Below are positions 25,201-33,582 of a DNA stretch of 64,000 nucleotides, one piece after another. The stretch is from positions 1 through 64,000 of the forward strand of contig DHPY01000098.1 in the NCBI GenBank assembly GCA_002411015.1, read 5' to 3'. The translations under genes were made by a program, and so were the position numbers. Below the pieces are notes generated by a model. That model had not been told where the DNA came from and did not search any database. It saw only the letters and a program-made list of their open reading frames with translations. Within the stretch, counting starts at the first letter, position 1, and each line of letters begins with the position of its first letter. This DNA comes from Armatimonadetes bacterium UBA5352 (GTDB lineage: Bacteria > Armatimonadota > Zipacnadia > Zipacnadales > UBA5352).

Positions 25201-26278
25201 GACCGAGGAGGCCACGCGTACATACGAGGCGCGGCCGCTCTACGGCGGCGGGATGGCCTCGAGCTTCTACTCGATGGTGAACCATCTCGGCGATGAGAAG
25301 TACGCCCGCCCGTTCATGGATCTGTTCAGCCAGGGCGTCGCATCACTGCGCATCGCGGACTTCCTGCCGGAGTTCTACCAGGCCGGGCTGCTCGACGATC
25401 TTGACGAGACGACCCTTCAGGCGCTGGAGCAGAGTGAGCCGTATCTGCCGGTGCTGACGCGTGGGGATCGCGGCCCGCTGCTCGACGCACTGCGGAAAGA
25501 TATTGCAGAGATGCAGCGTTTCAAGTATATGTACACAGACGCCTCGCAGTTCACCGACCGCATATTCCTCTACGCGGTGCAGAACGCTGCCAAGGCCTAC
25601 TGCGGCGCATACGTCACGCGCAACAAGATCAGCAACGGGATCTCGGTAAGCTGGGAGGGCTTCGGCACCGATTTCGCCGCGCTGGTGCTCGCCGCGGGCG
25701 ACGATCGACTGAAGGCGGCGGTCTACTCCTTCGCCGATGAGCCGATGGAGGGTGGCCTGCGGGTCTGGCAGCTTGAGAACGCCCGCTATCGCGTCACGAT
25801 TGGTCCGGACGCCGATGGCGATGACGCGCTTGACGCCCCTGCCGAGGCGCTGGAGATGGAGCTTGCGCGCTACTCGCGGGTGCCGCTGACGCTGCAGCCG
25901 CGGCAGGTCACGATCGTTGAGATCGAGCAGATCGAGCCGCTGGCGCCGATCTACGACCGCCCCGACCTGGCGCTCTCGCCGCTGGACACTGTCGTCGCGA
26001 ACGGAACGGTCCGGGGTGTCGCGCACAACATCGGGCAGAGCGCGGCAGGCCCTACCGCCATCGCGCTCATAGGCGCAGGGGGCGAGGTCGTGGCAAGCCA
26101 GGCGCTTGCGAGCCTTCCTGGCATCGGGAGCGACCTGCAGCCGGTGCGGGTCGAGTTTGAGCTGACCGGAGTCCCGGCGAACGTGGATGGCTGGCAGGTC
26201 GTCATTGATCGAGAGGGAAGCATAGACGAGATTTGCGAGGGGAACAACACGCTGCGGCTGCAGGAGTGTGTGTGGTAG
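22241..26278 (+). CDS. Very large secreted CBM9/CARDB multidomain protein
   Basis: The product has 1345 residues from GTG 22241, chosen because GAGGTG lies 7 bp upstream; an in-frame ATG at 22226 adds five residues but has no RBS. Signal peptide VKLRPLLLSAIGTIALCLPA. Residues about 30-215 are a CBM9-like domain (PVIDGDLSDAAWERAPVLEN, DAIEIWVRTSD, YWSVELLIPWAELGL). About 220-370 is a CBM4/9-like sandwich (LLPNADFRAVDAEGSPEGW). The long middle includes an alpha-helical region with GH-like aromatic motifs (ALMAWWYYGDPVYFERCL, WYNRHPQVEQFLREWADGWL). The last 100 residues are a CARDB-like domain ending DEICEGNNTLRL. The catalytic function, if any, is unknown; binding and processing of extracellular polysaccharide is the likely role. 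Confidence 0.8.
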   Translation: MKLRPLLLSAIGTIALCLPAFGQSDGPADEVVLPRLEVAPVIDGDLSDAAWERAPVLENWTIPLTMQPVPKECAVRAGFGDAGLYVGARLAEPDPASLQTLSADGGADVWKDDAIEIWVRTSDSNLVYDQFIVNAAGARQQVRGRPGGSENPAPQFPAAANTGEDYWSVELLIPWAELGLETAPDPGDMVQLKFGREDPQGRETVLSHWPPRAAYGAAEGYGRAYFITSNLLPNADFRAVDAEGSPEGWGLHELAVGRISVVEDQGRNALRWETPGSYATLQRSIQLKPNALYRLEGWTRGDAAISLRARTKKTADQETSDAYTVTSEPSEDYVYRSVVFPTGEEGSALIILGATEATGVGTVYLSGLAIAREAAAETAGPAIPVVPGVTQRITDIAPVECKSLRGFVGAPMDGRLDSVSWNGSTWEYGARNAGSGVYYEFADGDGLNIRLADAKGVDAVQLRGGAKVHLYRDATSYFEPGDGELVWEWPSNAASSRAVFGERVATDRFSFFNRQDGFISDLYFLRLGEETPLPEPTVLSAQAPVELPEDLAAAATQFGPETDAVHRLNMTKMALQIRPEADTWTHLMTEPVPEDTGLLAVGLRLNIRDAPTGLPLEVALMDPFSPEHRVINVELTVEGPGVAHVVLDHLDQVVPAGKRVWVAVRAGAPVTLETPQVELYYAPVSEALAEAVDYRLWIVRTMFASLSEPRPWMNLRTRDADMAEFAQTAYAGPKVVKLLEEAAFAKQLAPEHPIVQQYDQWLWQRTGLPELEPTIEEVPGAPEWAVVLRQAWLEAREVPRWWLENRLVPTGEFGGEVGDDTDMYQNYTIFPMISDEPPTGVMRRGAAALAELAEATRLEEGLNRHTTDPLHAYEEGLNHEALMAWWYYGDPVYFERCLAAARSMPATTTVTERGHRHFKSQLVGAEDLRIDRELGEDGDYGALMLHPVFKVLWYNRHPQVEQFLREWADGWLDHQQPGDYAFSVNVATEEATRTYEARPLYGGGMASSFYSMVNHLGDEKYARPFMDLFSQGVASLRIADFLPEFYQAGLLDDLDETTLQALEQSEPYLPVLTRGDRGPLLDALRKDIAEMQRFKYMYTDASQFTDRIFLYAVQNAAKAYCGAYVTRNKISNGISVSWEGFGTDFAALVLAAGDDRLKAAVYSFADEPMEGGLRVWQLENARYRVTIGPDADGDDALDAPAEALEMELARYSRVPLTLQPRQVTIVEIEQIEPLAPIYDRPDLALSPLDTVVANGTVRGVAHNIGQSAAGPTAIALIGAGGEVVASQALASLPGIGSDLQPVRVEFELTGVPANVDGWQVVIDREGSIDEICEGNNTLRLQECVW

Positions 26279-26376
26279 CAGCTGCGGCATACGAAGTTGG
26301 CGAGAGGGAGGCGGGGAGGGCCAGGGCGCGGGTGCTCGCTGATTGGCGCGAACTACGGGAATGAAGGATCGATCTA

Positions 26377-26976
26377 TTGAACGCCACAGCCCAGAGCGTT
26401 GAGACGGAAGCGCCCCGCAATCGCATGGATGGTAAGCTGAATGTCCCCAACATCCTGACGCTCACTCGGATAGCGGCGGCCCCGGCGGTCGTGCTCCTCA
26501 TGTACCTGGTCGTCTGGTATGAGTTCGTGTGGGCCAGTCCCGTCGCCTGCGTGCTATTCGCGCTTGCCTGCATCACCGACCTCGTGGACGGCTACATCGC
26601 ACGGTCGCAGAACAGCATCACGAACCTCGGCAAGTTCCTCGACCCGCTCGCCGACAAGCTGCTGATACTCTCCGTGCTGATCATGCTCGTGCGGCTCGAC
26701 TGGGCGCCCGCGTGGGTCGTCATCATCATTGCCGCGCGCGAGATGACCATCACCGGGATGCGCGCGGTGGCCGCCGACGAGGGCGTCGTCATACCCGCCG
26801 ACAAGTTTGGCAAGCTCAAGACGCTCGTGCAGTCGCTCGCCATCGGCATCCTGGTCTGGCACGTACCGTTCTTCGGCCTCAACCTCAACCCGCTCGGCAT
26901 GGTGCTGCTCTACATCGCCCTGGCGCTCACCGTCTTCTCCGGCGCGAACTACCTCCGCCGCTACTACCTGGGCTGA
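26377..26976 (+). CDS. pgsA: CDP-diacylglycerol--glycerol-3-phosphate 3-phosphatidyltransferase
   Basis: The product has 199 residues from a TTG start with GAAGGAT 8-9 bp upstream; ATG 26425 is possible but has no RBS. The enzyme makes phosphatidylglycerophosphate from CDP-diacylglycerol and glycerol-3-phosphate in the inner membrane. The CDP-alcohol phosphotransferase signature D-G-x2-A-R-x8-G-x3-D-x3-D is intact (VDGYIARSQ...GKFLDPLADK). Four to five hydrophobic helices cover the rest, and length is normal for PgsA. The MTITGMRAVAADEG loop is also typical. It converges on the acetyltransferase gene with only 17 bp between stops. Confidence 0.93.
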   Translation: MNATAQSVETEAPRNRMDGKLNVPNILTLTRIAAAPAVVLLMYLVVWYEFVWASPVACVLFALACITDLVDGYIARSQNSITNLGKFLDPLADKLLILSVLIMLVRLDWAPAWVVIIIAAREMTITGMRAVAADEGVVIPADKFGKLKTLVQSLAIGILVWHVPFFGLNLNPLGMVLLYIALALTVFSGANYLRRYYLG

Positions 26977-26993
26977 GGGCACCGCACAGCCGC

Positions 26994-28277
26994 CTACCCC
27001 CACGGACCCGAACCGGCCTGCAGGCGCGGGAAGAGCGCGTCGAGCAGGCCGCGCAGCGTGGGCGAGAGGCTGCTCGCGCGAGCGGGCGGCATCTCCGTGA
27101 GCGCCGCTATCCCGAACAGCGACTTCACGAACTGCGCCTGCGTCAGCTCGAGGCGCAGATCCGGCTGGACCGGCTCTTCGGTGACGCAGACCTCGCCGCC
27201 GGTGACTGCGAGCATGCAGCGCTCCGCGGGCAGCGAAAGCTCGATCGCACCCTCCCAGTCGGCTACCAGGCTCCCCGCGAGTCGCCGGGACAGCTCCGGG
27301 GCAATCGCCTGCAGCGTTGCCTCCAGGTTCGCCACGAGGATCATGTTGCTCGCCATGGCCTGGTGCATCTCCAGCCGCTCGTGCGGGACCTCGGCAGCCA
27401 CCAGCGCCTCCGAGAGCGCCTCATCGAATGGCAACCGCGAGGTCACCCGCGCCGGTCCACGGTCGCAGATGCGCGAGAGCAGCATCCGCATGAGCGCGCC
27501 CGCCGCGTCGGGGAATGCCGGGGCGTACGCGAACTCAGCGATGGTGAAGACCGTCTCGCTCTCGGTGCTCTCCAGCGGCGCCTCGACCGCATGCAGGTAA
27601 CCGAGCACCTCGCCCTCGCGCTCGTAGATCCAGCGAAGCGCCTTCGCATCGGGCGGCGCGGGATGGCGGCCCGGATGGCACGCACGCTCCACTACCAGCG
27701 CCCCCGAGCGCCCGTGATCGTACTCCCAGCGCAGCCGGGTCCGGTCCTCCAGGTCGCGCGATTCGTCATACGGCCGCACCTGCCCGGGCCACTCACCCGC
27801 GTCGGCGAATGCCTCACTCGCAGGTAGCGCACTGCCGCCACCAATCGGCACGGGCCCCAGCTTGATCTGCACGAAGCGGCGCGGGAAAGGCTCGTAGCCG
27901 AAGCGCGAGTAGAAGCTCGCGCGGCCGCCGAGCCGCGAGAGGTGGTAGCCCTCGCCACGCAGCCATGCGACCGTCTCCTGCATCATGCGAGTGCCGATGC
28001 CCTGGCCCTGAAGCTCCGGCCGGATCGCGACATGGCCTACATCGGCCTTGCGCACAGCGCAGAGGCCGACCTGGATCGGGTGGTCGTGGATGTGCACGAG
28101 GCCTGCCACATGATTGCTCTCATCCACGAACACGATGTGCTGCTCAGTGTGCTCAAAGCAGTAGCTGCGGGCGCTCTCCCACCGCAGCGTGCCCTCCACG
28201 TCGCCGAAAGCGCCAGTCTGCGTCTGGAACATTTCGTGGGCATCAGCGGCGGTTGCCGGGCGAAGTCGGTAGCGCAT
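26994..28277 (-). CDS. Eis-like GNAT N-acetyltransferase with SCP2-like C-terminus
   Basis: The product has 427 residues from the ATG with GGAGG 8 bp upstream; the reading frame extends upstream but without support. The first 150 residues are a GNAT domain (MRYRLRPATAADAHEMF, acetyl-CoA loop QGQGIGTRMM, then GGRASFYSRFGYEPF). A second degenerate GNAT-like domain and a C-terminal SCP2-like sterol-carrier fold (VADWEGAIELSL, VCVTEEPVQPDLRLELTQAQFVKSLFG) complete the architecture of Eis-type multi-acetylating enzymes. Such enzymes acetylate lysines or amines, including aminoglycosides in some species; the native substrate here is unknown. It is divergent from the MDR gene at 28399 and convergent with pgsA. 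Confidence 0.85.
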   Translation of the reverse strand: MRYRLRPATAADAHEMFQTQTGAFGDVEGTLRWESARSYCFEHTEQHIVFVDESNHVAGLVHIHDHPIQVGLCAVRKADVGHVAIRPELQGQGIGTRMMQETVAWLRGEGYHLSRLGGRASFYSRFGYEPFPRRFVQIKLGPVPIGGGSALPASEAFADAGEWPGQVRPYDESRDLEDRTRLRWEYDHGRSGALVVERACHPGRHPAPPDAKALRWIYEREGEVLGYLHAVEAPLESTESETVFTIAEFAYAPAFPDAAGALMRMLLSRICDRGPARVTSRLPFDEALSEALVAAEVPHERLEMHQAMASNMILVANLEATLQAIAPELSRRLAGSLVADWEGAIELSLPAERCMLAVTGGEVCVTEEPVQPDLRLELTQAQFVKSLFGIAALTEMPPARASSLSPTLRGLLDALFPRLQAGSGPWG

Positions 28278-28398
28278 CGTGATCGCCTCCTGCAGTGGCC
28301 TGCGGTCGCGTGCAGCTTCGACGGTCGGCGTGCAGGTCCCTCCGAGCGCGCGGGGAAGCACCGGGCAACTCCGAAGCGCATCGAGGGAGGGCTCTCTG

Positions 28399-29382
28399 AT
28401 GACGATAGCGGCGAAAGCCGTCTGCTTCACCCGGGCAGACACCGTCGAATTGCTGGACGTGACGTGGCGAGACCCGGGGCCGGATCACGTCGTCGTGCGG
28501 ATGAACCGCTCCGGGATCAGCGCAGGCACAGAGGGCTCGATCCTCCGCGGCATCCGCACACACAACGGGACCTTCCCGCTCATCACCGGCTACCATGGAG
28601 CGGGCGTGGTCGAGTGGGTGGGCGATCACGCGGCGCCGCTGCAGGTCGGGCAGCGCGTGGTGGCGCTCTCCGTCGCCGGCGACCTCATCGAGCAGGACCT
28701 CCAGATCGCCTGGGGCACGCACTGCAGCACCGTCGTCGCACCGGCGAGTTCGGTCCATCCGATTCCCCAGGGCTGCTCCGACGACGCGGCCTCTCTCTGC
28801 ACCCTCTGGGGCACCGGGCGACACGGCGTGAACACCGCGGGCATCGGGCCTGATGACAGCGTGCTGGTGATCGGCCTGGGGCTGGTGGGGCTGGCGCACG
28901 CGCAGTTCGCGATGAGCGAGGGTGCGACCGTCGTCGGCCTCGATCTCGCAGAGGACAGGGCGGCGGTCCTCCGCTCGCTCGGCGCCGAGGCGTTCAGCGA
29001 TCCCGCGGAGGTGCGCCCATGGCTGGATCGCGACGGGCTGCCGGGCTTCAGCGTCGTCGCGCAGGCGACGCAGTCGGCAGCGGTGACCGACCTCGCGATG
29101 GAGTTCGTCGCGCGCATGGGCACCGTCGTCTGGCAGGGGTGGTATCCCGGGCAGGCTTGCTTTGACTTCAATGTGGCGCATGGGAAGCAGGTTACGATGA
29201 AGTTCCCGTGCTCAACCGGTGGCACACAGCCGCAGACGCTGCAGGCAATCGCGGATGGCCAGTTCAACGCGGAGGCGCTGATCACGCATCGCTTCCCGGC
29301 GGAGCGCTGCCAGGAGGCCTACGACCTCGCGGTGTACCGCCCGGCGGAGTGCCTCGGCGTCGTCATGGAGTGGTCGGCATGA
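28399..29382 (+). CDS. MDR-family dehydrogenase of the SGIS[AT]GTE type (no catalytic zinc Cys)
   Basis: The product is a 327-residue medium-chain dehydrogenase/reductase with start MTIAAKAVCFTR. At the usual zinc Cys-Gly-Thr-Asp position it reads SGISAGTEG, as in BchC-like and other zinc-less members, so the catalytic Cys is absent. The GYHGAGVV motif and the nucleotide-binding loop VLVIGLGLVGLAHAQ are conserved, with Asp after strand beta2 (VVGLDLAED) favouring NAD(H). It precedes another MDR gene with an ATGA overlap; the pair probably oxidises or reduces related polyol or sugar substrates. Assigning a substrate would be guesswork. Confidence 0.82.
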   Translation: MTIAAKAVCFTRADTVELLDVTWRDPGPDHVVVRMNRSGISAGTEGSILRGIRTHNGTFPLITGYHGAGVVEWVGDHAAPLQVGQRVVALSVAGDLIEQDLQIAWGTHCSTVVAPASSVHPIPQGCSDDAASLCTLWGTGRHGVNTAGIGPDDSVLVIGLGLVGLAHAQFAMSEGATVVGLDLAEDRAAVLRSLGAEAFSDPAEVRPWLDRDGLPGFSVVAQATQSAAVTDLAMEFVARMGTVVWQGWYPGQACFDFNVAHGKQVTMKFPCSTGGTQPQTLQAIADGQFNAEALITHRFPAERCQEAYDLAVYRPAECLGVVMEWSA

Positions 29383-30389
29383 AGGCGGTAGTGGTCGAGC
29401 GATGTGGCGAGGCGATCTGGCGGGAGGTGCCCGATCCGCCGGAGCCGGGGCCGTATCAGGCGCTGGTGCGGATCACAGCGTTCAGCCTCTGCAATGCGAC
29501 CGACCTGCACATCCGCAACTGCGTCCTGATGGGCGCGACGCAGAGCGACTGCCCGTTCCTGCTCGGGCACGAGTCGGTGGGGGAGATCGTGGCGCTCGGG
29601 CCGGAGTGCCGCTACCTTCAGGTGGGCCAGCAGATCCTCCGGCCGGTGCTGAGCCTCCCGGGCTTCGGCTCATACTGGGGCGGGATGGCCGAGATGGGCT
29701 TCGCGGCGGATCGTCGGGCGCATGAGGAGGATGGCTCGCCGCCGGCAGGCCGGGTGCTGCGCGGCCACCAGGTCCTCCCGCACGAGATCTCGCCCGCGCA
29801 CGCGGTGACGCTCATCACGCTGAAGGAGGTCCTCGCGTACCTGTGGGCGCTTGACGTCCACGAGGGCGGCAGGCTGCTCGTGACCGGCCACGGGCCCGTT
29901 GGCCTCGCGGCGTGCTACATCGCGCGCACCGTCCTTGGCGCAGAGGCGATCGTGGTCGCGGGGCGGCGTCCTGAGGCGGCAGAGCAGGTCACGGGCTTCG
30001 GCGCAGACGCCTACGTGGACACCGGTCAGGCTGACTGGCCGACGAGAGCCGTGGCTGCTCTCGGCGGCATGGCGGATGCAGTCTGCGAGACGACGGGATC
30101 GGCGCCGCTGACTGCCGGTGCGCTGACGGTGCTGGCGGAGGATGGCGTCCTCGGCCCCTACGCGGCGCGAACCGACGAGCAGGCGCATGAGCCGCTGCCG
30201 GATGATCCGCGTGTCGGCCCGCATGGCCCGGATGAGAGCCTTGCGCATGACGAACTGGTCGCGGCGACGCTTGACGGGCGCGTGGAGCCGGAGCGCTTCA
30301 TCACGCACCGCATGGCGCCTGAGGAGATCGGCCGCGCCTTTGACCTGATCGAGCAGCGGAAGGCCCTGAAGATTGTGTTTGGGTTGTGA
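29379..30389 (+). CDS. Zinc-type MDR-family alcohol/polyol dehydrogenase
   Basis: The product has 336 residues. Unlike its neighbour it retains the catalytic-zinc pattern (FSLCNATDLHI with Cys-x2-x-Asp, and LLGHESVGEI). The structural-zinc four-cysteine loop is missing. The Rossmann loop reads LLVTGHGPVGLAACYIAR. The C-terminus, with FITHRMAPEEIGRAFDLIEQRKALKIVFG, is typical of sorbitol/threonine-dehydrogenase-like enzymes. It is translationally coupled to the gene before it and followed by a strong inverted repeat that probably ends this transcript and the facing DegT gene's transcript. Confidence 0.85.
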   Translation: MKAVVVERCGEAIWREVPDPPEPGPYQALVRITAFSLCNATDLHIRNCVLMGATQSDCPFLLGHESVGEIVALGPECRYLQVGQQILRPVLSLPGFGSYWGGMAEMGFAADRRAHEEDGSPPAGRVLRGHQVLPHEISPAHAVTLITLKEVLAYLWALDVHEGGRLLVTGHGPVGLAACYIARTVLGAEAIVVAGRRPEAAEQVTGFGADAYVDTGQADWPTRAVAALGGMADAVCETTGSAPLTAGALTVLAEDGVLGPYAARTDEQAHEPLPDDPRVGPHGPDESLAHDELVAATLDGRVEPERFITHRMAPEEIGRAFDLIEQRKALKIVFGL

Positions 30390-30398
30390 GGGTCGGCG

Positions 30399-30485
30399 GG
30401 AGGGGCCGCTCCGAGCGCGGGCCGGCACAGCGGCTGAGTTCCGCACGCGGAACTCACCGCTCGCTTCGCTCGCGGCGGCCCCTCC
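30399..30485. terminator. Nested inverted repeat between convergent genes
   Basis: An outer pair, GGAGGGGCCGC (30399-30409) and GCGGCCCCTCC (30475-30485), encloses a second perfect hairpin, TGAGTTCCG-CACG-CGGAACTCA (30435-30456). It lies between the convergent MDR and DegT genes and is GC rich without a U tract. A bidirectional terminator or mRNA 3' stabiliser is the likely role. Confidence 0.6.
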
Positions 30486-30532
30486 ACGACAACGACAACC
30501 GGCCACGGGCGGTTCGTGGCACGAGTTCCCCG

Positions 30533-31771
30533 CTACTTGCGCAAGCCCTCTGCCACCTTCTCGATGGCCGCGCCGATGTCGCGTACGTCGTCCTCGCTCA
30601 TGAACTGCGTCGGGCACATCGGCTGCACGAGGCGGTCGAGGACGTGCTGGGTCTGAGGGCAGGTGTTCTCATCGTAGGTGATTCCCGGCCGCGCGTTCGG
30701 GTGATCGAACGGGTAGCGCGAGTCGCCGAAGAGCCGCTGGTTGCGCAGCGCGTCGTGGCACAGGAAGATCGGTCGCCCGATGTAGTGCGCGCCACACGGG
30801 ACGCCCTCGGCTGAGAGTGCCTGCGTGAACTCAGTTGGTGTGAACGGCGCGTCGTCCTCCACGTACATCCCGAACTGCCAGTAAGTGTGCTTGCAGCCCT
30901 CCATGAGCTTCTGCAGGCGCACATGCGGGACGTGAGCGAGCAGCTCGCGCAGCAGGTCGCCGCGCGCGCGGCGCAGGTCAATGATATCGCGCATCTTCCG
31001 CGTCTGCGCGAGCGCCACTGCGCCGGAAAGCTCATTCATGCGGTAGTTCGGGCCGAAGACCTCGTAGACGCGCGGGCCGTACTGCTCGCGGTGCCAGCCC
31101 TTGTCCGTGAAGAGCTTGCCGCGGATCCCGAACTCGTCATCATTGGTGATCGCGATGCCGCCGTCACCGCTGGTGATGTGCTTCGACTGCTGCAGCGAGA
31201 AGCAGCCGATGTCGCCCATCGTGCCGACGAGCTTGCCCTTGTATTCGCTCAGATGCGCCTGCGAGCAGTCCTCGATCACCGGGAGGTTGTGCGCGCGGGC
31301 GATCTCCATGATCGGGTCCATGTCACACGGGTTGCCGAAGAGGTGGATCGCCATGATCGCGGCGGTCTTCTCCGTGATCTTCGCCTCGATATCGGCCGGA
31401 TCCATGTTGAACGTATCCGGCGCGCATTCTGCGAAGATCGGGATCGCGCCCTGGTAGAGGATCGGCACGATCGAGCCCATGTCGGTGATCGGCCCGGTGA
31501 TGATCTCCTGGCCGGGTGAGGGGTTGATCATCCCCACGGCGGTGTGCAGCGCCGAGGTCCCTGAGGTCGAGGCGACCCCGTACTTCGCTCCGTGGATGGC
31601 CGCGAACTCCTCCTCGAACGCGACGACCTTTGTCCCGCCCCAGCGGTTCATGTTGCCGGAGTCGATGACATCAACAAGCTCCTTCAGCTCTTCCTTCCCG
31701 ACCTTCTTCTGCGGCGGGAACGGCCCCGTCCGAACCGGCGTTCCGCCGTTGATGGCGAGTGTCGCTGACAT
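30533..31771 (-). CDS. DegT/DnrJ/EryC1/StrS-family PLP aminotransferase
   Basis: The product has 412 residues from the ATG with AAGGAGG 7 bp upstream. The family makes amino sugars by PLP-dependent transamination of keto-sugars. It has the typical opening LAINGGTPVRTGPFPP, the PLP-site ASTSGTSALHTAVGM, and the VIEDCSQAHLSEYKGK Asp/Gln segment. The Schiff-base lysine lies in SLQQSKHITSGDGG. The late HYIGRPIFLCHD region is longer than in sugar-nucleotide enzymes and resembles AHBA/scyllo-inosose-type members. Neighbouring Gfo/Idh dehydrogenases could supply the keto substrate. Substrate unknown. Confidence 0.88.
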   Translation of the reverse strand: MSATLAINGGTPVRTGPFPPQKKVGKEELKELVDVIDSGNMNRWGGTKVVAFEEEFAAIHGAKYGVASTSGTSALHTAVGMINPSPGQEIITGPITDMGSIVPILYQGAIPIFAECAPDTFNMDPADIEAKITEKTAAIMAIHLFGNPCDMDPIMEIARAHNLPVIEDCSQAHLSEYKGKLVGTMGDIGCFSLQQSKHITSGDGGIAITNDDEFGIRGKLFTDKGWHREQYGPRVYEVFGPNYRMNELSGAVALAQTRKMRDIIDLRRARGDLLRELLAHVPHVRLQKLMEGCKHTYWQFGMYVEDDAPFTPTEFTQALSAEGVPCGAHYIGRPIFLCHDALRNQRLFGDSRYPFDHPNARPGITYDENTCPQTQHVLDRLVQPMCPTQFMSEDDVRDIGAAIEKVAEGLRK

Positions 31772-31812
31772 TGCGGTTCCTCCTTGTAGCTCTCGATCTG
31801 GCAAACAGCGCG

Positions 31813-33399
31813 TTAACCGGCGTCTATCGCCGGGAAGATCTCCAGTTCCGCCCGGAAGCCGTCGTCCGGCGCGATGAGCTTCGGCTGGTGGTTGCTGCTC
31901 TCGATCCTGCAGGCGCGGCGGAAGCTCCACCAGCGGTACATCTCGTCGCCATCCATCACCATCATCCCCCGCGCGAGGGCCTCCCTGATGATATGCGGCA
32001 GCATCTGCTGCGCCTCATTGGCGCCGAAGCGAGTGCCGGACTCATTATCCACGCCCGCGGTCCATCCATGCAGCAGATAGCCCGCCACCAGCCCGTGCTT
32101 CGCCGCGTGATCGAGACGCTTCGCCACGGTATCCGCGAACTCGTCCCACGTCAACCGCATCCCGTAGCCGATGGAGCCGAGGCGGTCGGCGTCGTCGGTG
32201 TCGAAGATCGGCAGCTCGAGGAGGTCCATCCGCTCGCCGGTCTCCACGTCCATGATGTCGTGCGGGAGGCGGTTGGCGGTGCCGCAGGGGCTGCAGGTCG
32301 AGCGGTTGGCGTGGCTCTGCGCCGGCCAGGTGTTCGCCCAGACGATCCCGCCCGCATTGATCCGGTGCCAGATGCCAGGGTAGCTGTCCTCCGAGGTGCT
32401 GCCATGCCGCCGCCATCCGAGGATTGTGCGGCCATGAAGCTCCTCCAGCGATCGGATGCCGGCGTCGATCTCCTCCTGCGATGTGGTGTCGGAGACATGC
32501 AGCGCGATGCAGTGCTCGCCGACCTCTCCGGTGCTCAGGCGCACCGGCGGCATGTCGAAGAACGTGGTCGGCACGTTGAACTCCGCGCAGACCTCGCAGA
32601 TGCGCTCGACGCCCACCTGAGAGTAGCCGCAGAGGTCGTGCGTGAGCGACAGGACGCCGGAGGGACGCACGCCGTTGCTCACCGGCCAGTAGTAGGGGCG
32701 CAGGAGCGGGAGTGTCGGCTGCGACCACTGCAAGAGCTTGCGCAGGACCACGCGCAGCACGTCTACGTAGGCCATGACTGGCCAGTCGAGCCACTCGTGG
32801 TCGAGCTTGCGGACGATGTGCCGGCCGGTGCTCAACGCGAAGAGGTGGCCGACCGGGAATGTGAAGACCGCGCGCCGCGGGCTTTCGTCGCGCAGCACGA
32901 GCCCCGGCGCCAGCGGCATGCCATCCGCCAGACCGATGGTCATCAGTTCGCGGCCCTCGATCCTCGTGCCCAGCGTCAGGTGGTTCACGTACTTGAGCTT
33001 CAGGCGCGCCTCATGCGGCCGCCCGAGGCCCTTCGTGAGATCATGGTCGCGCAGGTGCAGGTGGCGCAGGAGGCCGTCGCGGCTGTGTTCCGCACGGCTG
33101 ATGCCGAGCAGCTTGAGGAACTCGGCCGACGCACGCTCGCGCGGCACGCCGGCGAAGATCAGCGGAAGATCACGCGCGGCCGAGACGATCGCCGCCTCCT
33201 CTGCATCGCTGAGGCACTCAAGCTCGGCCACCACCAGCACGTCGCCCGAGCTGAACTCCGTGCCATCGAGAGCCCCCGCGGGCACCACCTCCATCATCAC
33301 GCCCTCCTGCTCGAGAAGCTGCCGTGTCCCGAGCAGGTTGAGCCTGGCATCAACCGTCATCTCTGCCGGGTGCGTCAGCGCGACGCTGATGCAGTCCAT
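31813..33399 (-). CDS. Polysaccharide-deacetylase-like protein with atypical metal motif
   Basis: The product has 528 residues from MDCISVALTHPAE, with GAGG 8 bp upstream. The N-terminal 180 residues look like a ThuA/glutamine-amidotransferase-type alpha/beta region (GDVLVVAELECLSDAEEAAI). The C-terminal half resembles NodB-fold deacetylases (LSLTHDLCGYSQ, NVPTTFFDMPPV, RRHGSTSEDSYPGIW, GIVWANTWPAQSH). The canonical TFDDG is replaced by LTHDL, so metal binding by the usual Asp-Asp is not conserved and hydrolysis is uncertain. It lies 41 bp upstream of the DegT gene on the same strand. Acting on an amino- or N-acetyl-sugar would fit the context. Confidence 0.7.
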   Translation of the reverse strand: MDCISVALTHPAEMTVDARLNLLGTRQLLEQEGVMMEVVPAGALDGTEFSSGDVLVVAELECLSDAEEAAIVSAARDLPLIFAGVPRERASAEFLKLLGISRAEHSRDGLLRHLHLRDHDLTKGLGRPHEARLKLKYVNHLTLGTRIEGRELMTIGLADGMPLAPGLVLRDESPRRAVFTFPVGHLFALSTGRHIVRKLDHEWLDWPVMAYVDVLRVVLRKLLQWSQPTLPLLRPYYWPVSNGVRPSGVLSLTHDLCGYSQVGVERICEVCAEFNVPTTFFDMPPVRLSTGEVGEHCIALHVSDTTSQEEIDAGIRSLEELHGRTILGWRRHGSTSEDSYPGIWHRINAGGIVWANTWPAQSHANRSTCSPCGTANRLPHDIMDVETGERMDLLELPIFDTDDADRLGSIGYGMRLTWDEFADTVAKRLDHAAKHGLVAGYLLHGWTAGVDNESGTRFGANEAQQMLPHIIREALARGMMVMDGDEMYRWWSFRRACRIESSNHQPKLIAPDDGFRAELEIFPAIDAG

Positions 33400-33582
33400 G
33401 ACTTCGCCTCGGATGGGCAGGATGATTGCGTGGGGGAAGTTATCCACATGGCATCGTGAGTCCTTCCGCCCACGCACTTCGTGCGCCCCGTATCCCTGCG
33501 CGCAATGTTGCAGAGGTCCATCAGCGGCTCCCGCCGAACCTCCCCCCGTTCGCCGCTGACTCGCTTCAGGAGGCACACGCTG

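Noticed and set aside
23336..25285. 649-residue minus-strand open frame inside the CBM9/CARDB gene
   Set aside because: Composition is that of a shadow frame (Arg/His/Leu rich, no domains) and the plus-strand protein is coherent.
33440..33448. A perfect DnaA-box-like TTATCCACA in a divergent spacer
   Set aside because: Only one copy, no AT-rich unwinding region and no dnaA/dnaN genes nearby; a chance match is likely.
31759..33459. Long plus-strand open frame opposite the deacetylase-like gene
   Set aside because: It is rich in Arg/His/Ala as expected from an antisense reading of a GC-rich gene, lacks domain motifs, and the minus-strand gene has clear homology features.
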